From positions 7,893,001 to 7,957,000 of the forward strand of contig CM020503.1 in the NCBI GenBank assembly GCA_009823395.1: 64,000 bases of DNA, read 5' to 3'. This document shows, piece after piece, positions 13,370-49,335 of the stretch. Source of the DNA: Thamnaconus septentrionalis. Its lineage: Eukaryota; Chordata; Actinopteri; Tetraodontiformes; Monacanthidae. Position 1 is the stretch's first letter. Each line of letters starts with the position of its first letter. The position numbers and the translations under genes are program-made. The notes under the pieces were generated by a model. The model was not told where the DNA came from, did not search any database, and worked only from the letters and a program-made list of their open reading frames with translations.

Positions 13370-14189
13370 CTTTTCACTTGACCCCAGCAACAGCAAACAT
13401 GCAAGACACTGACACAAACCATCAACCTGGAAGAACCAATTGTGTCCTGTGGGCGTGCTGTCTGCAACGATGTCCAGCACGGACGCAACATCCTTCAAGA
13501 CGACTTCAAGGTGTTTGGAAGCATTAGTCAAACCGTTATTGCAGGAGGAGAGGGCTGCGTGCGCTTCAGGGACAGATGGGAAAGTTTGTTTCCTCCCCAA
13601 CGTCAGCAGTTAATGAAAAGCAACTGGTCGGGGCACCAGGAGAAAGTCAATCTGACAAGAGCGGCCGAAAGCAGAATAATTCAACATTCCTTCTCATTAT
13701 TTTTCTTTAGCACGATTTCAGACACCCCCCCCCCACACACACACACACACCCATTGACTGAGACCTGACCAGTTTGAAACAGCGCGGGCAAGCGTTTTGA
13801 TTGGCGTTAAATCCACAAAAGCAGCGCGGATCCCCATGAATATGATTATGGAAAATTCTCTCACTGTCATCTTTGTGCCAGGGGCCTGATTTGCATCACG
13901 CCTACTTAAATCCAAGATTAGATTATTGATCTCCGTGCGTGACCCCCCCCCCCCCCCCTTCCCCGCCTCCCTCACCCAATCGCCACGTCTGCTTTGAATA
14001 TGTAGCTGTGAATTACGCTCTCATTCATTGACACACAGTAGAGATGGACGTGAGTCCTTCACAGTCATGCAGGAAGTCCTCAAGCGCATGCCACGGTCAA
14101 CGTCTGTTACACCCCACCCCCACCCCCACTCCCACCCTCCCCGAGCCCGGGTCGCTCCGTCCAGGGTCCGCACGGGGACCACCGTCCAT

Positions 14190-36079
<21,890 letters not shown>

Positions 36080-36528
36080 TCATCGTTCCTATGCAAATTC
36101 AGAATACAAGTACACAGAACTCTGGGTCGAGTTCCAGCCCTAGCAGCAACAATGCGTTGTCAGGGCACGAAGTCTGACTGCTGTTTTTTCCCCTGACCCA
36201 TTCTTTATGCATAGAAAAAGAACCAGCTCTTCATGCAGCAGGAAACAGGTCCTTATTTGGCAGCAGGATCCTCTCTCATCCTGGTACAGTGGCTCACCTC
36301 GGGTCACTGTTTTACAAGGGGTTGGTTCCTGTGTCTTCTCTTAGGTATCACATTACGCTGCACAGAGTTTACATAGCATCTTATGCATACATTGGCCATT
36401 TTATGCATTGATCAACTGTCTGGTTTAAACCTTAAATATCAATGATTATGCACAAGCATCTAGATTAAACATAATTACCTTCACAAGGTTAAAGTTAAAA
36501 AGAGGAGGTTGTATTTTTTCCCTTCATT

Positions 36529-36600
36529 TCGAGAACAAAGTCGAAATTTCGTGAGTAAAGTTGAAATTTCGAGAAGTGAAAAAGCACGAAATGTCGAGAT
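36529..36600. repeat. AAAGTCGAAATTTCG-type short tandem repeat
   Basis: Repeated TTTCGAGAACAAAGTCGAAA-like units, a frequently seen fish simple repeat, here degraded. Confidence 0.6.
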
Positions 36601-36739
36601 CAAAGCGGAGATTAAAGTGGGATGGATGAGAGTTGAAGGTTCAGTGTTAAGGTCCCACTAATGAATTCAGTCCTCGGTATTTATTCCATCCTCTGAGGCA
36701 GTGCTGGGGAACATCGAACATTGCAAGTCCAAGCCTTAA

Positions 36740-36790
36740 TTCTGAGTGCCAAGCAGGGAGGCAGTGTGTCCCATTTCAATAGTCTCTTTT
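36740..36790 (-). mobile_element. Fragment of a tRNA-derived SINE
   Basis: GAGTGCCAAGCAGGGAGGCA followed by CCCATTT and AGTCT corresponds to the GCGTGCCAAGCAGAGAGGGA segment of the SINE at 49680-49938. Only about 50 bases are preserved. Confidence 0.5.
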
Positions 36791-37034
36791 TTGGGGGGCT
36801 TTATTCATAAGCACCTACTCGTCTCTCGGTGGTTTTCATGCTTTTCCATTAGGTGGTGCTACCTGGCACCAGGTACTATTTTAGTAGCTATTCGAGCTTT
36901 CAAGCGAGCCGAGTTAAGCCAAAAACGTCACCTCAACAGAGTTCAGGCCACTGATTGGATGACACAGGATAGTTCAAGAGAATGGCTCCTTCACAAAATG
37001 ATACCTACCATTTAAAAAGGGCGGACAGAACCAG

Positions 37035-37250
37035 AGTCAAAATCAACTTTAGTGGCCAAGATTGTACGTACATACAAGAGACTCCTGTGTGTTTTTTGGC
37101 CTCTGTGTAGATGAGTATCCAAAATAAATAAAACAATAAAAAATACAAAGAATAAGGAATCCACAAAGAACCGAATAAAGTGATAAACCAGAAGTGCAGG
37201 TAGGGGATGATGCGTGTGTTTGTGTCATCAGTGCACCGAGGCAAGACATG
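37035..37250. mobile_element. Degraded retroposon end (AATCAACTTTAGTGGCCAAG type)
   Basis: The AAAATCAACTTTAGTGGCCA segment followed by ACATACAAGAGACTCC resembles the fish LINE terminus usually read as AGAATCAGCTTTATTGGCCA with ACACAAGGAATTTG. No coding remnant. Confidence 0.5.
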
Positions 37251-40200
37251 AGGCTGTCCAGAGATCACGTTGCTTGTGCTGTCTGGATGGAGTCGGTGAG
37301 CTGCGAGTCAGGCTGCTGGACTTAATCCACCTGAGTCTCACTGAGAAGCAGCGTCAGTGGACACAATCCCACTTCACACAAATGCCAAGAAGAAACTGTA
37401 ATGGAAACGTGGGTTTAGCTTCTTCCTGCTTCACAGCCGAGGAGGAGCACAAATCGCTTTTCTACTTCGCACATCCAACAAACTCAAGTCTATCTGGGAG
37501 AATAAAGGATAATGGCCAATAATGGTCTCGGCAGAATCCAGATCATCTGCAATGAAATTGCACAGCGTGTGTGCTGGCGGTGGGGCGCGCGCGTGTTATC
37601 TAAAGTACTTAACAATCCTCCGCTGACAGACGGGCAATTAAAGGCATGAAGTCTTCACAGCACTGGAGCGCTCTTCAGACCTCACTCGGATGGAGACAAG
37701 AGCCCTCGCGATTACATAAAAGTTGCGCTCGCGGGGAGTGGAATTGACCGGCAGGCTGATGCGTCTGCTCTCTCTGCCCAAAAATAAAACCAGAGGGGGC
37801 TGGATCACAAAATATCTCGCGGCTTTTGTTTTCTGAAGATGGCAGCGGGCCTCTGAGGGGGCGTTCCATCCTCAAAGCCCCCCTCCCTCCCTCGCTACCC
37901 CCCCCACCCCACCCCCACTCCCTCTGCTGTAACAATCGATTCCAAACTGTGAAGTGAATGTTTGCACAGAGAGCGCTGACGCTTTGGCTCGCGCCGTCTG
38001 CACGTCGGGAACATGTGTGAAGTCTTAGCAAATTAAACACAGAGACTCGGGAAGCCAGCGTGGAATTAAATCGAGCGTCTGACTGGATGCGCCAGATGAA
38101 TCCCAAGTGGCTGCAAAAAAAATGAAATAAAAAACAATCACAAAGTATGGACTTTAAATCCTTCCCGGGCTTTAGAGGACGGATGATCTGAGCCGTGCGA
38201 GTCGATGTATCCACTGATTAAGTTTGGAGTTTGCGAGTTTACAAAGCCAGCAGTTGTCACACAGACCAACAAAGTTGAATCTAATCGAATCTAATCAAAG
38301 TTTCTGAGCCTGACAAGAAACAGTCCCTGTTTTTTAAACACACTCAGTTGGAGGGGGAGGACTCGCAGGTCTTTCTGTCAGAAGCTCTGTGTTGTTACTT
38401 AAAAAGGGGGATTGATGCATCACGTCCCCTCCAGGCAGTCGGCTGATTTATGTAGCGCCTCCTCCTCCTCTTTCTTTAGTCAGGCACTTGTCGTTTTTAG
38501 TCTCAGTTAGTTTAGAATTGAAGAGCCATAAACACTCAACCCAATAACTCAGTGGAAAAACAAAACAGGGTGCAGGAGAAACAGGAGAACGGCATGCTGA
38601 AGCTTAAAAATGGGGCCTTTCTGGAAGGAAACATCAGCGTCGCCATCGTTCACGTCCGCTTCTGCAATTTTTAGCCTCAAAAGAAAATTGCATTCTTCTT
38701 CAACGTGAACGTCCTCCACCCTCGTCATGAGCGAAGGCCTCCCTTCACCTGGCCCTCGCCTCTGGAGACCAGCCACAACAGTAATTATTGGGGGGGCAGA
38801 ATTATGCCAACTGATCTATTTCAAAGCCTGCAGCCAACCAGGATGGGAAGTCAATACGACCAATGAGGGCCCGACTCTGAAATGATTGCCGCTGACCTTC
38901 AGCAGAATTGCAGGCGGCGAGGGTCATTTGTCATGTTTGGTCCGGCGTCTCAGCTGGAGACGGGCCGCCGCTCGTCCAGTGCTGGCTTGGCCGCAGATCA
39001 GAGGAAGCTTGCAAGTGGCGAAGAGGAGGAGGAGAAGGAGGAGGAGGAGAAGGAGGAATGGAGGAGTGCGTCGGCGTCCCCGCCAGCAGACACGACTGCG
39101 ACAGATGGAAAATATCGACGGCTCGACCCATAAAAAACCTGTCTGATTTTTGCGGCCGCCGGGGAGCAGCAGCGGCCTGGCGAGCTGGTGAGCGACCTCC
39201 CGAGCTGAGCTCCCTCACCGCTCAATTAGAACGCACGGTGGTGACCTGGTTTCCCTCACCAGACGGATGAGTGCGGACAAGGCAGCAAAGTCTCGGCCGC
39301 AGCAAAAAACTTGCGACTCGAGATGAGCGACTTGACTGCCTTCGTGCGCGTGTGTGCGATTGCGAGCTTGGGAGGTTCCTTGGATCTGTTGAGCGCCGCC
39401 GCTACAACAATTAAAAAGAAATAAAGGTAAATGGATTGGGAGACATGGAGGCGGAGGAGGAGAAAGAAGAGAGGAGGAGGAGGAGGAAACAAGTTAATGG
39501 GACTTCCTGCGACGGTAGCAATAATGATTCCGACGGATTAGACGATCAATTAGGTCAAAGGAGAAGGAAATAAATAAGTCATGAAGGGAGGAAGGAAACG
39601 TGATCCCCCGCACGCACACACACAAACACACACCAGCATCACTGCCGACCATATAGGCACATTTCATCTGATCATCACTTCACCCCTCTCTGCAGGCACG
39701 CACACACACATAAACACACACACACACACGCACGCACACGCACGCCGCGGTGCAGCTGATGCTGGCTGGCGAGCAAAGTGTCTGTTGATATGATGTGCGC
39801 GGTCAGTCGCCTCCCAGTGCTGCCAGATGCGGCTGTGAGACGTAGCAGCACCATCGCCAGGGGGCGCCATCACCGGCGGCACCGGCAGCAGCAGCAGCAG
39901 CGGCTGAGGGCTCTGGTGGTGGCTCCGGTGGCTCGTGGCTCGCAGAGGGATCGTGATTGATCGCCCTCGCGCTGCCAGCTGGAATCTCTCTCATCTTCTC
40001 TTCTCATCATCATCTCATCACAACAACACGAGCGCCGCCGCGCATCCAAATCAGCGACCCCTCTGCACGCAACCTAGCTGGATTTAAAAAAAATAAAAAA
40101 TAAAAAAAATAAAAAAATCTTTGATGTTGGTTGGTTGGTTTGTTTGTTTGTTTGATTGATTGTTTTAACCCCCGTCGGCCCCCTAATTGTTTACGTGAAC

Positions 40201-40896
40201 CGCGAGGACAGCGGGGAAACTCGCCACGTGACCACGGCGGCGGCGCCCCCCACCCCCCAACACTTCTTGCCCGCAGCGGCCCCGCGGGCTGAGCCTTTAT
40301 GCAGCCACACGCGGCACATTCCAGTCCATTTTATGCACATGCATTTGCGAGGTGGAGGTGGTGCTCGCGGTGCTGGTGTTGAGCGTGCTAGTGGCAGTCA
40401 GGAACATCTTCCCACCCCTCCTCCCTTCCCGCTTCAGCTCCTTCACTTTAAATTAGAGTCACATCACAGTATGGATGCCCCCCCCCACACACACACACAC
40501 CTCCCCCTCCCTTACCTGACCATTCCATCCTCCACCTCAATAATCCACCTGCTCTCCTTTTTCTCCTCGTCCTTATCTAGCAGTCAGTCCCCGCCGACAC
40601 ACAAGGGTATCTCCGTCCCCATCACCCGGCATATCCCCCTCCTCTCCTCTTCCTCCTCTTTCTCTTCTTCTCTTGTGTCCTACATACAATGTGGCCCCGC
40701 GGCGAGCTCCGATCACCTTTAAATAACAAGCTGCGGGCTGACAGGCGAGGGTTGCAGTATACAGTGCCGCTCACTGTAGCCGCTCATTACAGCCTGACTG
40801 ACTGACTGAGTGAGTGACAGAGCATCACTTACAGCCGGAGCGCGCTTGTCAATTAGAGCCAAGTTATTTTCAGCCGGTGAGGGACGAGTAAACTAC

Positions 40897-40899
<3 letters not shown>

Positions 40900-40984
<85 letters not shown>
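40900..40984. repeat. (GT)n microsatellite, about 84 bases
   Basis: Perfect GT run upstream of doc2a coding sequence. Confidence 0.95.
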
Positions 40985-40988
<4 letters not shown>

Positions 40989-41433
40989 TGGAGGACCAGG
41001 TTAAGGAGACACCAAATCCGACACATGTTGCATCAAGTGCCACCAAAGCGAGCCGGAGTGCGGAATGAATCAGTGCGGACGGCTCCGTCTGTCAGTCAGC
41101 GTTAGTTTGGATTTCCACGGAGGAGGCATAAACACGTGCACATGCAAGACGGGGAAGAGCGGAAGTGTATAAGAAACATAAAGAGGCGATCCAGTGAGGA
41201 AGAGGCAGAGGAGATCGCTCTCAAAAAGCAGAGGAATAAATTTAAAAAAAAAAAGAAGAAATAAATAAATAAATGAATAAATAAAAGGCGTAACACACAC
41301 ATAGTTAAAGACAAATATAAATGTGAGGCGGAGAAACTGAGATTTTTTTTTTTGTTTTAACTTGTCTGCGTTTGGAGTGAAAGGTTACACAAGAATAAAA
41401 AATAAAGAATGAAATAAGTGAATGTTGACTTAC

Positions 41434-41530
41434 CTCAGTGATAGCGCAAGTGTAAAACTCCTCATAAAAAGAGAGGGGATTCCAGCACGGAGAGGAGAGG
41501 GAGACTAACGAACAGGTGGCTGGGAACCGA
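41434..41530 (-). other. doc2a: Candidate 5' non-coding exon of doc2a
   Basis: On the minus strand the sequence CTATCACTGAG is followed by GTAAGT at 41433-41428, a near-consensus splice donor. A non-coding exon is required by the acceptor at 35916. The 5' boundary is not visible: upstream lies a (CT)n run on this strand. This is inference from one splice site only. Confidence 0.35.
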
Positions 41531-41536
41531 AACAAG

Positions 41537-41735
<199 letters not shown>

Positions 41736-43493
41736 ACAAAGAGAGGAGAGGAGAGGGGAGGAGAGGAGAGGGTGAGACAGTGTGGTGGGATCTTGACATA
41801 TCATTAAAGATTAAATGCACAGGGATAGTTGAAGAAAAGATGTGACGAGCAAAGAGAAGAGAAACTGAGAGGAGTCCGGGGAGGAAGACGAGGATGAGAG
41901 AGGGACGCGAAAGGCAACCCAGGGAGGGCAGAGTTATCGCTTGACATTCTGTTGTGCATGTGACTGTTGCATGCACTGTCTCGCTGCACCTCCTTCCCTC
42001 TGTGCCGCTGTACACACACTAACGCACGCGCACGCACTCACTTGGGCTTGTTGTCACATCGCATCGAATTGATCTCATTCTGTCAATTAACCTCGGAGGA
42101 CGCGGCCGGTGCAATTCTGTATCTCAATTCCGCCCGTCGCCCCGTTTTACTTCATGAGCGGCAAAAAAAAAAAACAACAAAGTTCCGCACAGGGTTTGCA
42201 CATATTTTAACTCGTCGGAAAATGAAGAAAGAATTCCGGAAAACTCCACTGAACATGTGCCTGCGTTTGTGAAACGTGAGAGAGGCTAATTGGTCTGTTA
42301 AAGTGAAATTAAATTAATCAAGCTACAAGCACTGCAGGGGCTCGAGAGAGTTTGTCTTTTCATTACCGCAAGACACTCGTGTAGAGAAGAAAAAACAAAA
42401 CAATAGAAAACATGAAATATTTTGCTCTTTCTTTCAACTTCAGCCACTGAGACGTGTGGGAGGAAGAGTTCTTTTCAAGGCCTCGTGGTTACATCCAATT
42501 CTCACATCTTTATTGTTCCCTCCCAGACCGTCCAAAAGAAATTATAGCGCTTCACGGAAGAGAATATTTAACCCTCTGTTTTCAGCTTCCATACAAACTA
42601 CTGGATTGCCTACTTTGTTGGACCTTCCACACATTTGGAAGGGGAGAACAACATGGAGGAGCCCTAAGTAGGTGGAGCCGACACCAGGCTGGGGGCGTGG
42701 TCAATGGCCTGGGAGGGGTGTCAATGAGGTCGTGGTGCCCTAGCAGGCCAACTGTTTCTAATGTGACTCAATGTTGTTTGTGGAAGCATCAACGCTGACG
42801 TTCTTCCCCTCAGGGACACCAACTCCATACGCCAAACAATGCAAACCCAGTGTCTGAGGTTATTCCTCAGGTATCTCATACATATTTTTGCAGCCTTCCC
42901 TACCATGTGTGTGCCCGACCCAGTCGTGTCCCGGCAGGGGGACAGACAGACGAGCTGAAGGTTGTTTTCCTTTCAAAAAGCCGAGACACGTGGCACGTAA
43001 TTAAAAGCCGCACATCCTTCTGAACACGATTCCATTCCAACGCAGTGCGTATAAAAATCTTCCCTTCTCTCTCTGTCTCTCAGGCGCAGGCAGTCTCTTT
43101 GCTCTCACTTCCTCTATGTAATTAAGCCAATGGCTCTTGAGTCGCTGACAGACAAGGGGAAACATGCTATTTCCCTCCACCATACAGCCTGTATTGAAGG
43201 GGCCAAATTGGTGTTCTCGCAGCATCTCCGTCTCTTTATTACATCTCTTTCTTGGATTTTTTCGCTATTCCCCCCCCACCACCTTTCGTTGTCAGGTCTA
43301 CGCTCTGTCGGTTAGAGAAGGTGGGGGTGCTGGAAGGTTTCTCACACGGCAGACTGTAGAATAGAATTTGTATTCAGAAAAAATCCTAAGTACGTCTTTT
43401 CTCGGCTGCATTCTTTCTGTTTCTCCTCTCTCTCTCATGTCATGGCCCCTCTCCAGCTCCTTGTTCACACCACCACTGGGCTCTTTTAACATA

Positions 43494-43499
<6 letters not shown>

Positions 43500-43587
<88 letters not shown>
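43500..43587. repeat. (CA)n microsatellite
   Basis: Perfect CA run of about 88 bases. Confidence 0.95.
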
Positions 43588-43589
<2 letters not shown>

Positions 43590-43719
43590 ATGTATGTTCC
43601 GTCCCATTAAATTGATGCCATGGCACAGACATGCATGAATGGATTAACACAGCAACATCACCACAGGCCTCCGGAGAAGAAGACGGCTCCCACTCCTCCA
43701 TGCAGCAACGCACTTCATG

Positions 43720-43720
<1 letters not shown>

Positions 43721-43791
<71 letters not shown>
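43721..43791. repeat. (CA)n microsatellite
   Basis: Perfect CA run of about 70 bases, only 133 bases from the previous one. Confidence 0.95.
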
Positions 43792-43793
<2 letters not shown>

Positions 43794-44110
43794 TGCAGTC
43801 TAGAAGTGCCACTCCAGCAACTTCAATCCCTTGTTTTACCTTCTCTGCCTCCCCTTCCCCACCTCTCTCCCCCCCGCCTCGCTCGTCATATCTCGACACT
43901 CGCCCGTTATGAGAAGTGAAAAACCTCCTCATTACGGATGCATAGTCTTTACGTGCGCTCTCCACACCAATTATGTCAGTGGCGGCTGCTGGTGCTCCAG
44001 TGAAAGCAGCTGACCACAACAGTGTCCACAAGAGCTCTGACAAGAGCAAATGTCGCCGGCGCACAAATCGGCCCTGGTTACAAATGCGTGCGCACGTGAC
44101 AAGCGCTGAC

Positions 44111-44142
<32 letters not shown>

Positions 44143-45865
44143 TCCCTACAACTTACCTAACCTGATGATTTATGCAACACGTGTTAATATATTTTTTCTG
44201 ATGGAATTTAGGTGTTATGAAATCTGTTTTTACTCATATGGCTCCATTGACTGATACATTTTGATGTATAAATATTTCGGTCATAAAGACAAAGAAGAAA
44301 CAAAGAAAGGCTGCTTGTGATGTACAATTTGCTATACCAATGTTTTCTCTATTCTCTCAGAGCAGCGTTTAGCTATTGAAGTGTTTTATAGGAAAACCAC
44401 AGTGACTAGGCTGACTTCTAGATATAAGCAGGATTGTTTCATATAATTAAAACAAACTGTGCAGCTTAAGTCCATGATCTGAAATAAGGGGTCCTTGTTG
44501 ACTGTATATAAAGATGGACAGAGCTGCTAAAAGACTAAAATGACTGATGTACGTAAATACGGAAACAAACCTTAAATTAATGCCTTAACAAAGTGATTCA
44601 AATTTTTTTATTGGGCTAAATCGCTGGTAAAAGAAAAACGTGGGTCAAAATGTCCATGTCTTCAGATTTGGTCTAGTTTCAACTAAAGATGGCCATAAAG
44701 TTGGGTGGTTGGCAGTTTAGCAGCCAAACGTAAGTTGGCAATGTACTGTTGGTGTTTAGGCACATGATGCATTCACGCTCCAATCACTGCCCACCTCCAG
44801 AACCACCCACACATCCAAATACAGAATCATGCAGTTTCAAAACAAACAGAAACTCAAGATGGCGCTGACAGCGAAACCAATCACTGAGCTGTCAATGTCT
44901 GTCGACTGGATATTTAACATGTAAACCACCAGTGAAAATACACAAATTCACATTGTGGGAACAAAAAAAAGAAGATTCTGAACGAAAGCACAGCTGGAGT
45001 TCCAGAATCCTGCCGCCCACATGTTCAGTGCAATAGGCAAGTCACTTTTCTATCGTCCGACCCAACCTAAATAATTGAGTTTTCCCCCACAGAGGAGAGT
45101 GTTAATGAACATTATCATTACACTGCGCCATTTTCTGAAATGTCTCTGGGCAGCCCTCTTGCTGTTGTGGAGAAGCTTTGCAGAGAAGCTGCTGCTCTTT
45201 CCTGAACTCTGCATTCCCAACCAAGTCCACAAATGTGGTTTAACTAATAAATGTAAACTGCAGAGGAAAATGTTTTTTTTATCTGCTGTAAAAAAAATGC
45301 TGTAAAATATTTGGAGATAGGTACTCTGATGAGAAACTAATGCCCAACATGAGCGAGTGCGGTACAGTGACTGCTGTCCACTGAACTGGAGCTGGTCACA
45401 GCACGCTGCTTCTCCAGCAGAATCACATATTGAGTTCTGCGACCTCGACGAATGACTCACAGGCCGATAAATATGACAGAAAGAAACAGCAGATAGCATG
45501 GCTTTATAGGGGAAAAAAGAAGAAGGAAGACAGAGAGAACAAACACAGACATTGTGGAGCTGAGGGGATGGACAGCAGAAGGCATAAAAACAACACAGCA
45601 TAAGACGGTGGAGGACGCGGCGAGGAGGAACAGGGAACATATAGATATAGAGACCATGGACCGCCGGGTGGTAGTTATTCACACTGAGCCTGTATGTGCT
45701 CAGAGATCCGCTAAGTCTTGTGAAGGAGCTTGTTTACGGTGCAAGCAGAAGTCTCATTTTGAGCAAACATTTAAGGGAAATGTGTTATCACCTGAAATGA
45801 TCAAGTCAATATTTATTAATAAAAAAGTGGGATGAACGGATGAAAACTGCCTGTGAATCTGCAGA

Positions 45866-46340
45866 CAGGGGCGGAACTACGTGGTGCTCAGTGGTGGCTG
45901 TGTGATTAGTTGACAAAACAGCAATTGTTTTTACCCAGTTTTTTTCTCATGTATTTCTGACGTGATTAGTTGCCTGAATTTTGTTCTTGGTGGAAACACT
46001 AATCCTAACCGTAACAACCCAACCCTAGCCCTACTCAAAGAAGAAATTTAATGTAACTCTCAACCTAACCGTAGGGCAGTAGGAACAAGCTGAAATGTTT
46101 GGTTTGTAATTAGTATTCAACATTTGTGACGATTGCTGATCTATAATTCATAGGATTGGTTGCAGGCTGACTGTGGTGGGGTCACACTGAAAACACTTAA
46201 TAATAAATACAAACACCTGCAGTAATGATTAGGAATGACAGTCATGGAGACATTTTGGGCGTCTACTTGTTGCCGCCCCTGTGCGAGTCATCGTGTCACC
46301 CTGTGGCCACCCCAAGGAAACATTTCTGGCTCCGCCACCG
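45866..46340. mobile_element. Non-autonomous hAT-type transposon, 475 bp, 8-bp target duplication
   Basis: Exact TCTGCAGA duplications flank it at 45858-45865 and 46341-46348. Left end CAGGGGCGGAAC and complemented right end CGGTGGCGGAGC form an imperfect terminal inverted repeat like other fish hAT elements. The interior is non-coding. Confidence 0.8.
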
Positions 46341-46764
46341 TCTGCAGACGAGAGAGCGTCCGTGACAGATGGCATCAGGACGAGAGCAAAGTCTGAACTC
46401 TGCTAGAGAAGCAGGAGGAGGAGAGACGGTGGTGGAGGGTGAGCAGGCAGACAGACAGACAGACAGACAGACACCGTTGACTGGGCCGCCGTGGGAGCTG
46501 TTCAGCGCGCGGCCTTGGCTGTCACACTGCGATGCTGCAGCTGGAACAGTCAGCGAGGTCACGCAGGCAAACGGGTTTGCACGAGTGCACGGTGGCCGAC
46601 GGTGGCGTGTGCAACAGAGAGTGTCTGTCTGTCTGTCTGTCTGCCTGTCTGGCAGCCCAGGAAGCCCCGTGGCCTCGCGTCCACATCACATCCACACCAC
46701 GGGCACGGCTGCCTGCGTGTCAGTGTTCTCGCGTTTGCCCGCGACACACACGCGGGGTGGTGGG

Positions 46765-46768
<4 letters not shown>

Positions 46769-46811
<43 letters not shown>
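46769..46811. repeat. (GT)n microsatellite
   Basis: Perfect GT run. GACA/CTGT tetranucleotide repeats occur nearby at about 46450-46475 and 46621-46645. Confidence 0.95.
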
Positions 46812-46812
<1 letters not shown>

Positions 46813-46902
46813 TGCGGAGTGGGGGAGTGGGAACAGAGGCGCCAGCCAAGCCGATGCATTGGCTCAGTCTTGACCTTGCAGAGGGAGCTGCTGCTGATTT
46901 TC

Positions 46903-46990
46903 TGATTCAGAATCAGAATCAGAAATCTTTATTATACAAGAATAACAAACTTGTGGACAATCCCATTCAGTGTCAAAAGACGGTAATGCA
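46903..46990. mobile_element. Retroposon terminus, (TCAGAA)n plus TCTTTATT
   Basis: TCAGAATCAGAATCAGAAAT followed by CTTTATTATACAAG matches the widespread fish LINE terminus in which TCAGAA repeats precede TACTTTATTGATCCC. On the minus strand this would be a 3' tail. Only the end is preserved. Confidence 0.5.
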
Positions 46991-47259
46991 AAAACAAACA
47001 AACTGAGATTTTAATAAAATGAATGACTTAAAAAATTATTAATATATGTGTATAAAACCAAACAACAACAACAATTTAGCAGCAATGTTTATGTGTATTT
47101 ACTGTGTGTATTGCAAGGTTGAAAATTTAAGAAACATTTATTTCACAGATTAAATTTAGGAATTTATGTTTTTTGTCATGAAATGTTTGACATTACAGAG
47201 AGTACAAGGGATAGAAACAGAAGCCACAGGTAGCTGCCAGGGAGAAGGTGTATTGTTGT

Positions 47260-47260
<1 letters not shown>

Positions 47261-47314
<54 letters not shown>

Positions 47315-47336
47315 GTCTGTCTGTCTGTCTGTCTGT
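47261..47336. repeat. (CTAT)n(CTGT)n microsatellite
   Basis: About thirteen CTAT units followed by six CTGT units, the familiar GATA/GACA compound repeat. Confidence 0.95.
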
Positions 47337-47339
47337 TTT

Positions 47340-49335
47340 TTAAAACAACATTTCTTTGCCGTCCGCAATACAAAAATGATATTTCTCCCCAGCAGTTTTG
47401 CGCTTCACGCTCCAGAGCCACAAATGGATCACATTATAAATGGAAAGGTCAGAAAATTATTATGACTATTTGGAGAGTAAATGTCACACCTACTGCTTTC
47501 CTCTCTGATAAAACACACACACACACAAAAAAAACCAAAAAAAAAAAAAAACAGACACAAAAGAACCTTTTTTCCTCGCCACCCATTGTCGTTGGTAGAA
47601 GATAATGCGCCCTCTGCTGCGGCCGGCCGTGGAAGTGAATATGTTGCAGAAAACACACCGACTCTGGTGGCCTTTCAGCGGCTGTGACCTGTAGAGCGGC
47701 TTCTCTTTGTTTCAAAAGTTCCCCCTCACAAATCAACAGTGGTGCACCTTCCCGTGTGGGCTGTCAAGACCTTTATTTGGCTTTGGTAAAATCTACTGGA
47801 GCTTTTGTGGGAACAGGCGTCTGGCTTCGATGGCCAAGGTTGCCAGGTTTAGCCGCTATTATCACACATCCAAATGACCTGGATTCAGTTCAGCAAAGAA
47901 AGCTCGGCAAGAAGAGCCGGACACTGCTCCTCATTAGCAGTCTGGGAATGTTTTTTGACCGAAACATTCCAGAGCAGCTTGTGAAACATAAGACTGGATT
48001 TTTCTCCCCCAACTGCACTGATGTGCACACAGGCACATAGGTTTTCAAAGATTTTACACAGATGTTATTAATAAAAATAAATTAAAATACTTTTTCAATC
48101 ATTACCCTTTACCCAAACTGGCTTCTCAAGTTTATACTTCCAATTTATATCTGAGATTACAAAGCAATCTTCTTAACTGTGTCTCATGAATTTTTTTTTA
48201 AGCCTGTTGTCATAAAAAAAAAAAAAACACTCTGGAAGATTTCAGCAGATGCCGTTTGAAGATCTATGAATGTGATTAACTTCATTTGGAAATTAGACAC
48301 TTGCTGATTTAAAACGTTGGCAGACACACAGTCGCTGTGCGCAGCTTTAATGAGCATCAACAATTTGCCTTTTGACATTTGCCTGCAATCAGCTGCCTCC
48401 TGGCACAACGGTGCTGGAAAATTAAAAAAAAGAGAGAGAGAGAGAGAAACAGAGAGAGAGGGAGAGAAGCAAAACAGGGTGCGTGGGAAGTAGGGGGAAG
48501 TGGAAGAAGGGCCGACATGGAGGGAACGTGAAGAGAAAGATGGGCTGTCTGATAAACACCTCTGAGACGCTGTTATCGGCAACGTTTCGGCCGACTCAAA
48601 TCATTCCTGCACAATCTCCAGAATAAAAATGGGATGTGTGAATAAGAGAGGCCGGTCAGCTAATCAAATTGTGGGGAAAATGCATCGGCGAGGCGACTGA
48701 AGTCATTCCGCCTCTGTTGAGATATTGATTTTACATATCAGGGGCACCTCCTTCACTCTCAGCCTGCTTTTGAAAATCCTCTGAGGCATGTGGAGAAAAA
48801 AAGAAATGCATATATAGTAAATATCAGAGAACTGTTCCTATGCTAAGGAGGGACAAGTCTTTTCTTACACTGTGAGGAACTTGACTTCAAGGAGACACTG
48901 ACGGATCATTTCACACTGAAAGAATAACCAGCATCCTTGAAATCTACACTTCATCCAGATGTGTGTGCTCCCCTCCAGCTATAGGATGTTAAAGCCACAT
49001 GATGCACTCCTGCGCTACTTGTACACTAAAATGATATTTTAGAATTCATTTTTTTCAATAATCAACTTGCAACATGGTCATTGGCTTTCCTTCTGCTGGC
49101 ACAGTTAGCCTGGCTGGCCTGTGACACAACGTTGGTCGCCTGCATTAGAACATACCAGGCATCACTGACTCCAGGTACACAGTGTCAAATGCCAGGGTGC
49201 CATTAAATGCCTTGTCCAAACACTCTGAAGTCTCAAGTGTGTGGGGTCAGTGACATCATTACACAACTTCCAATCAAGTCAGAGCCGCCGCAGCTTTCCA
49301 GAGGGAAGATGTTGTGCAAACATCAGCAATCATTC
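47340..49335. other. Intergenic, no gene recognised
   Basis: AT-rich sequence with poly-A runs (47526-47550) and a GA-rich patch (48430-48465). No exon is supportable. Confidence 0.6.

Larger units (their letters stand above)
41740..45865. other. Intergenic, microsatellite-rich, no gene recognised
   Basis: Contains three long CA tracts (43500-43587, 43721-43791, 44109-44140) and no exon I can support. The longest open frame (45050-45682, minus) has no family resemblance. Confidence 0.6.

Noticed and set aside
45050..45682. 210-residue open frame, minus strand
   Set aside because: No family resemblance, compositionally random, no splice context; chance frame in intergenic DNA.
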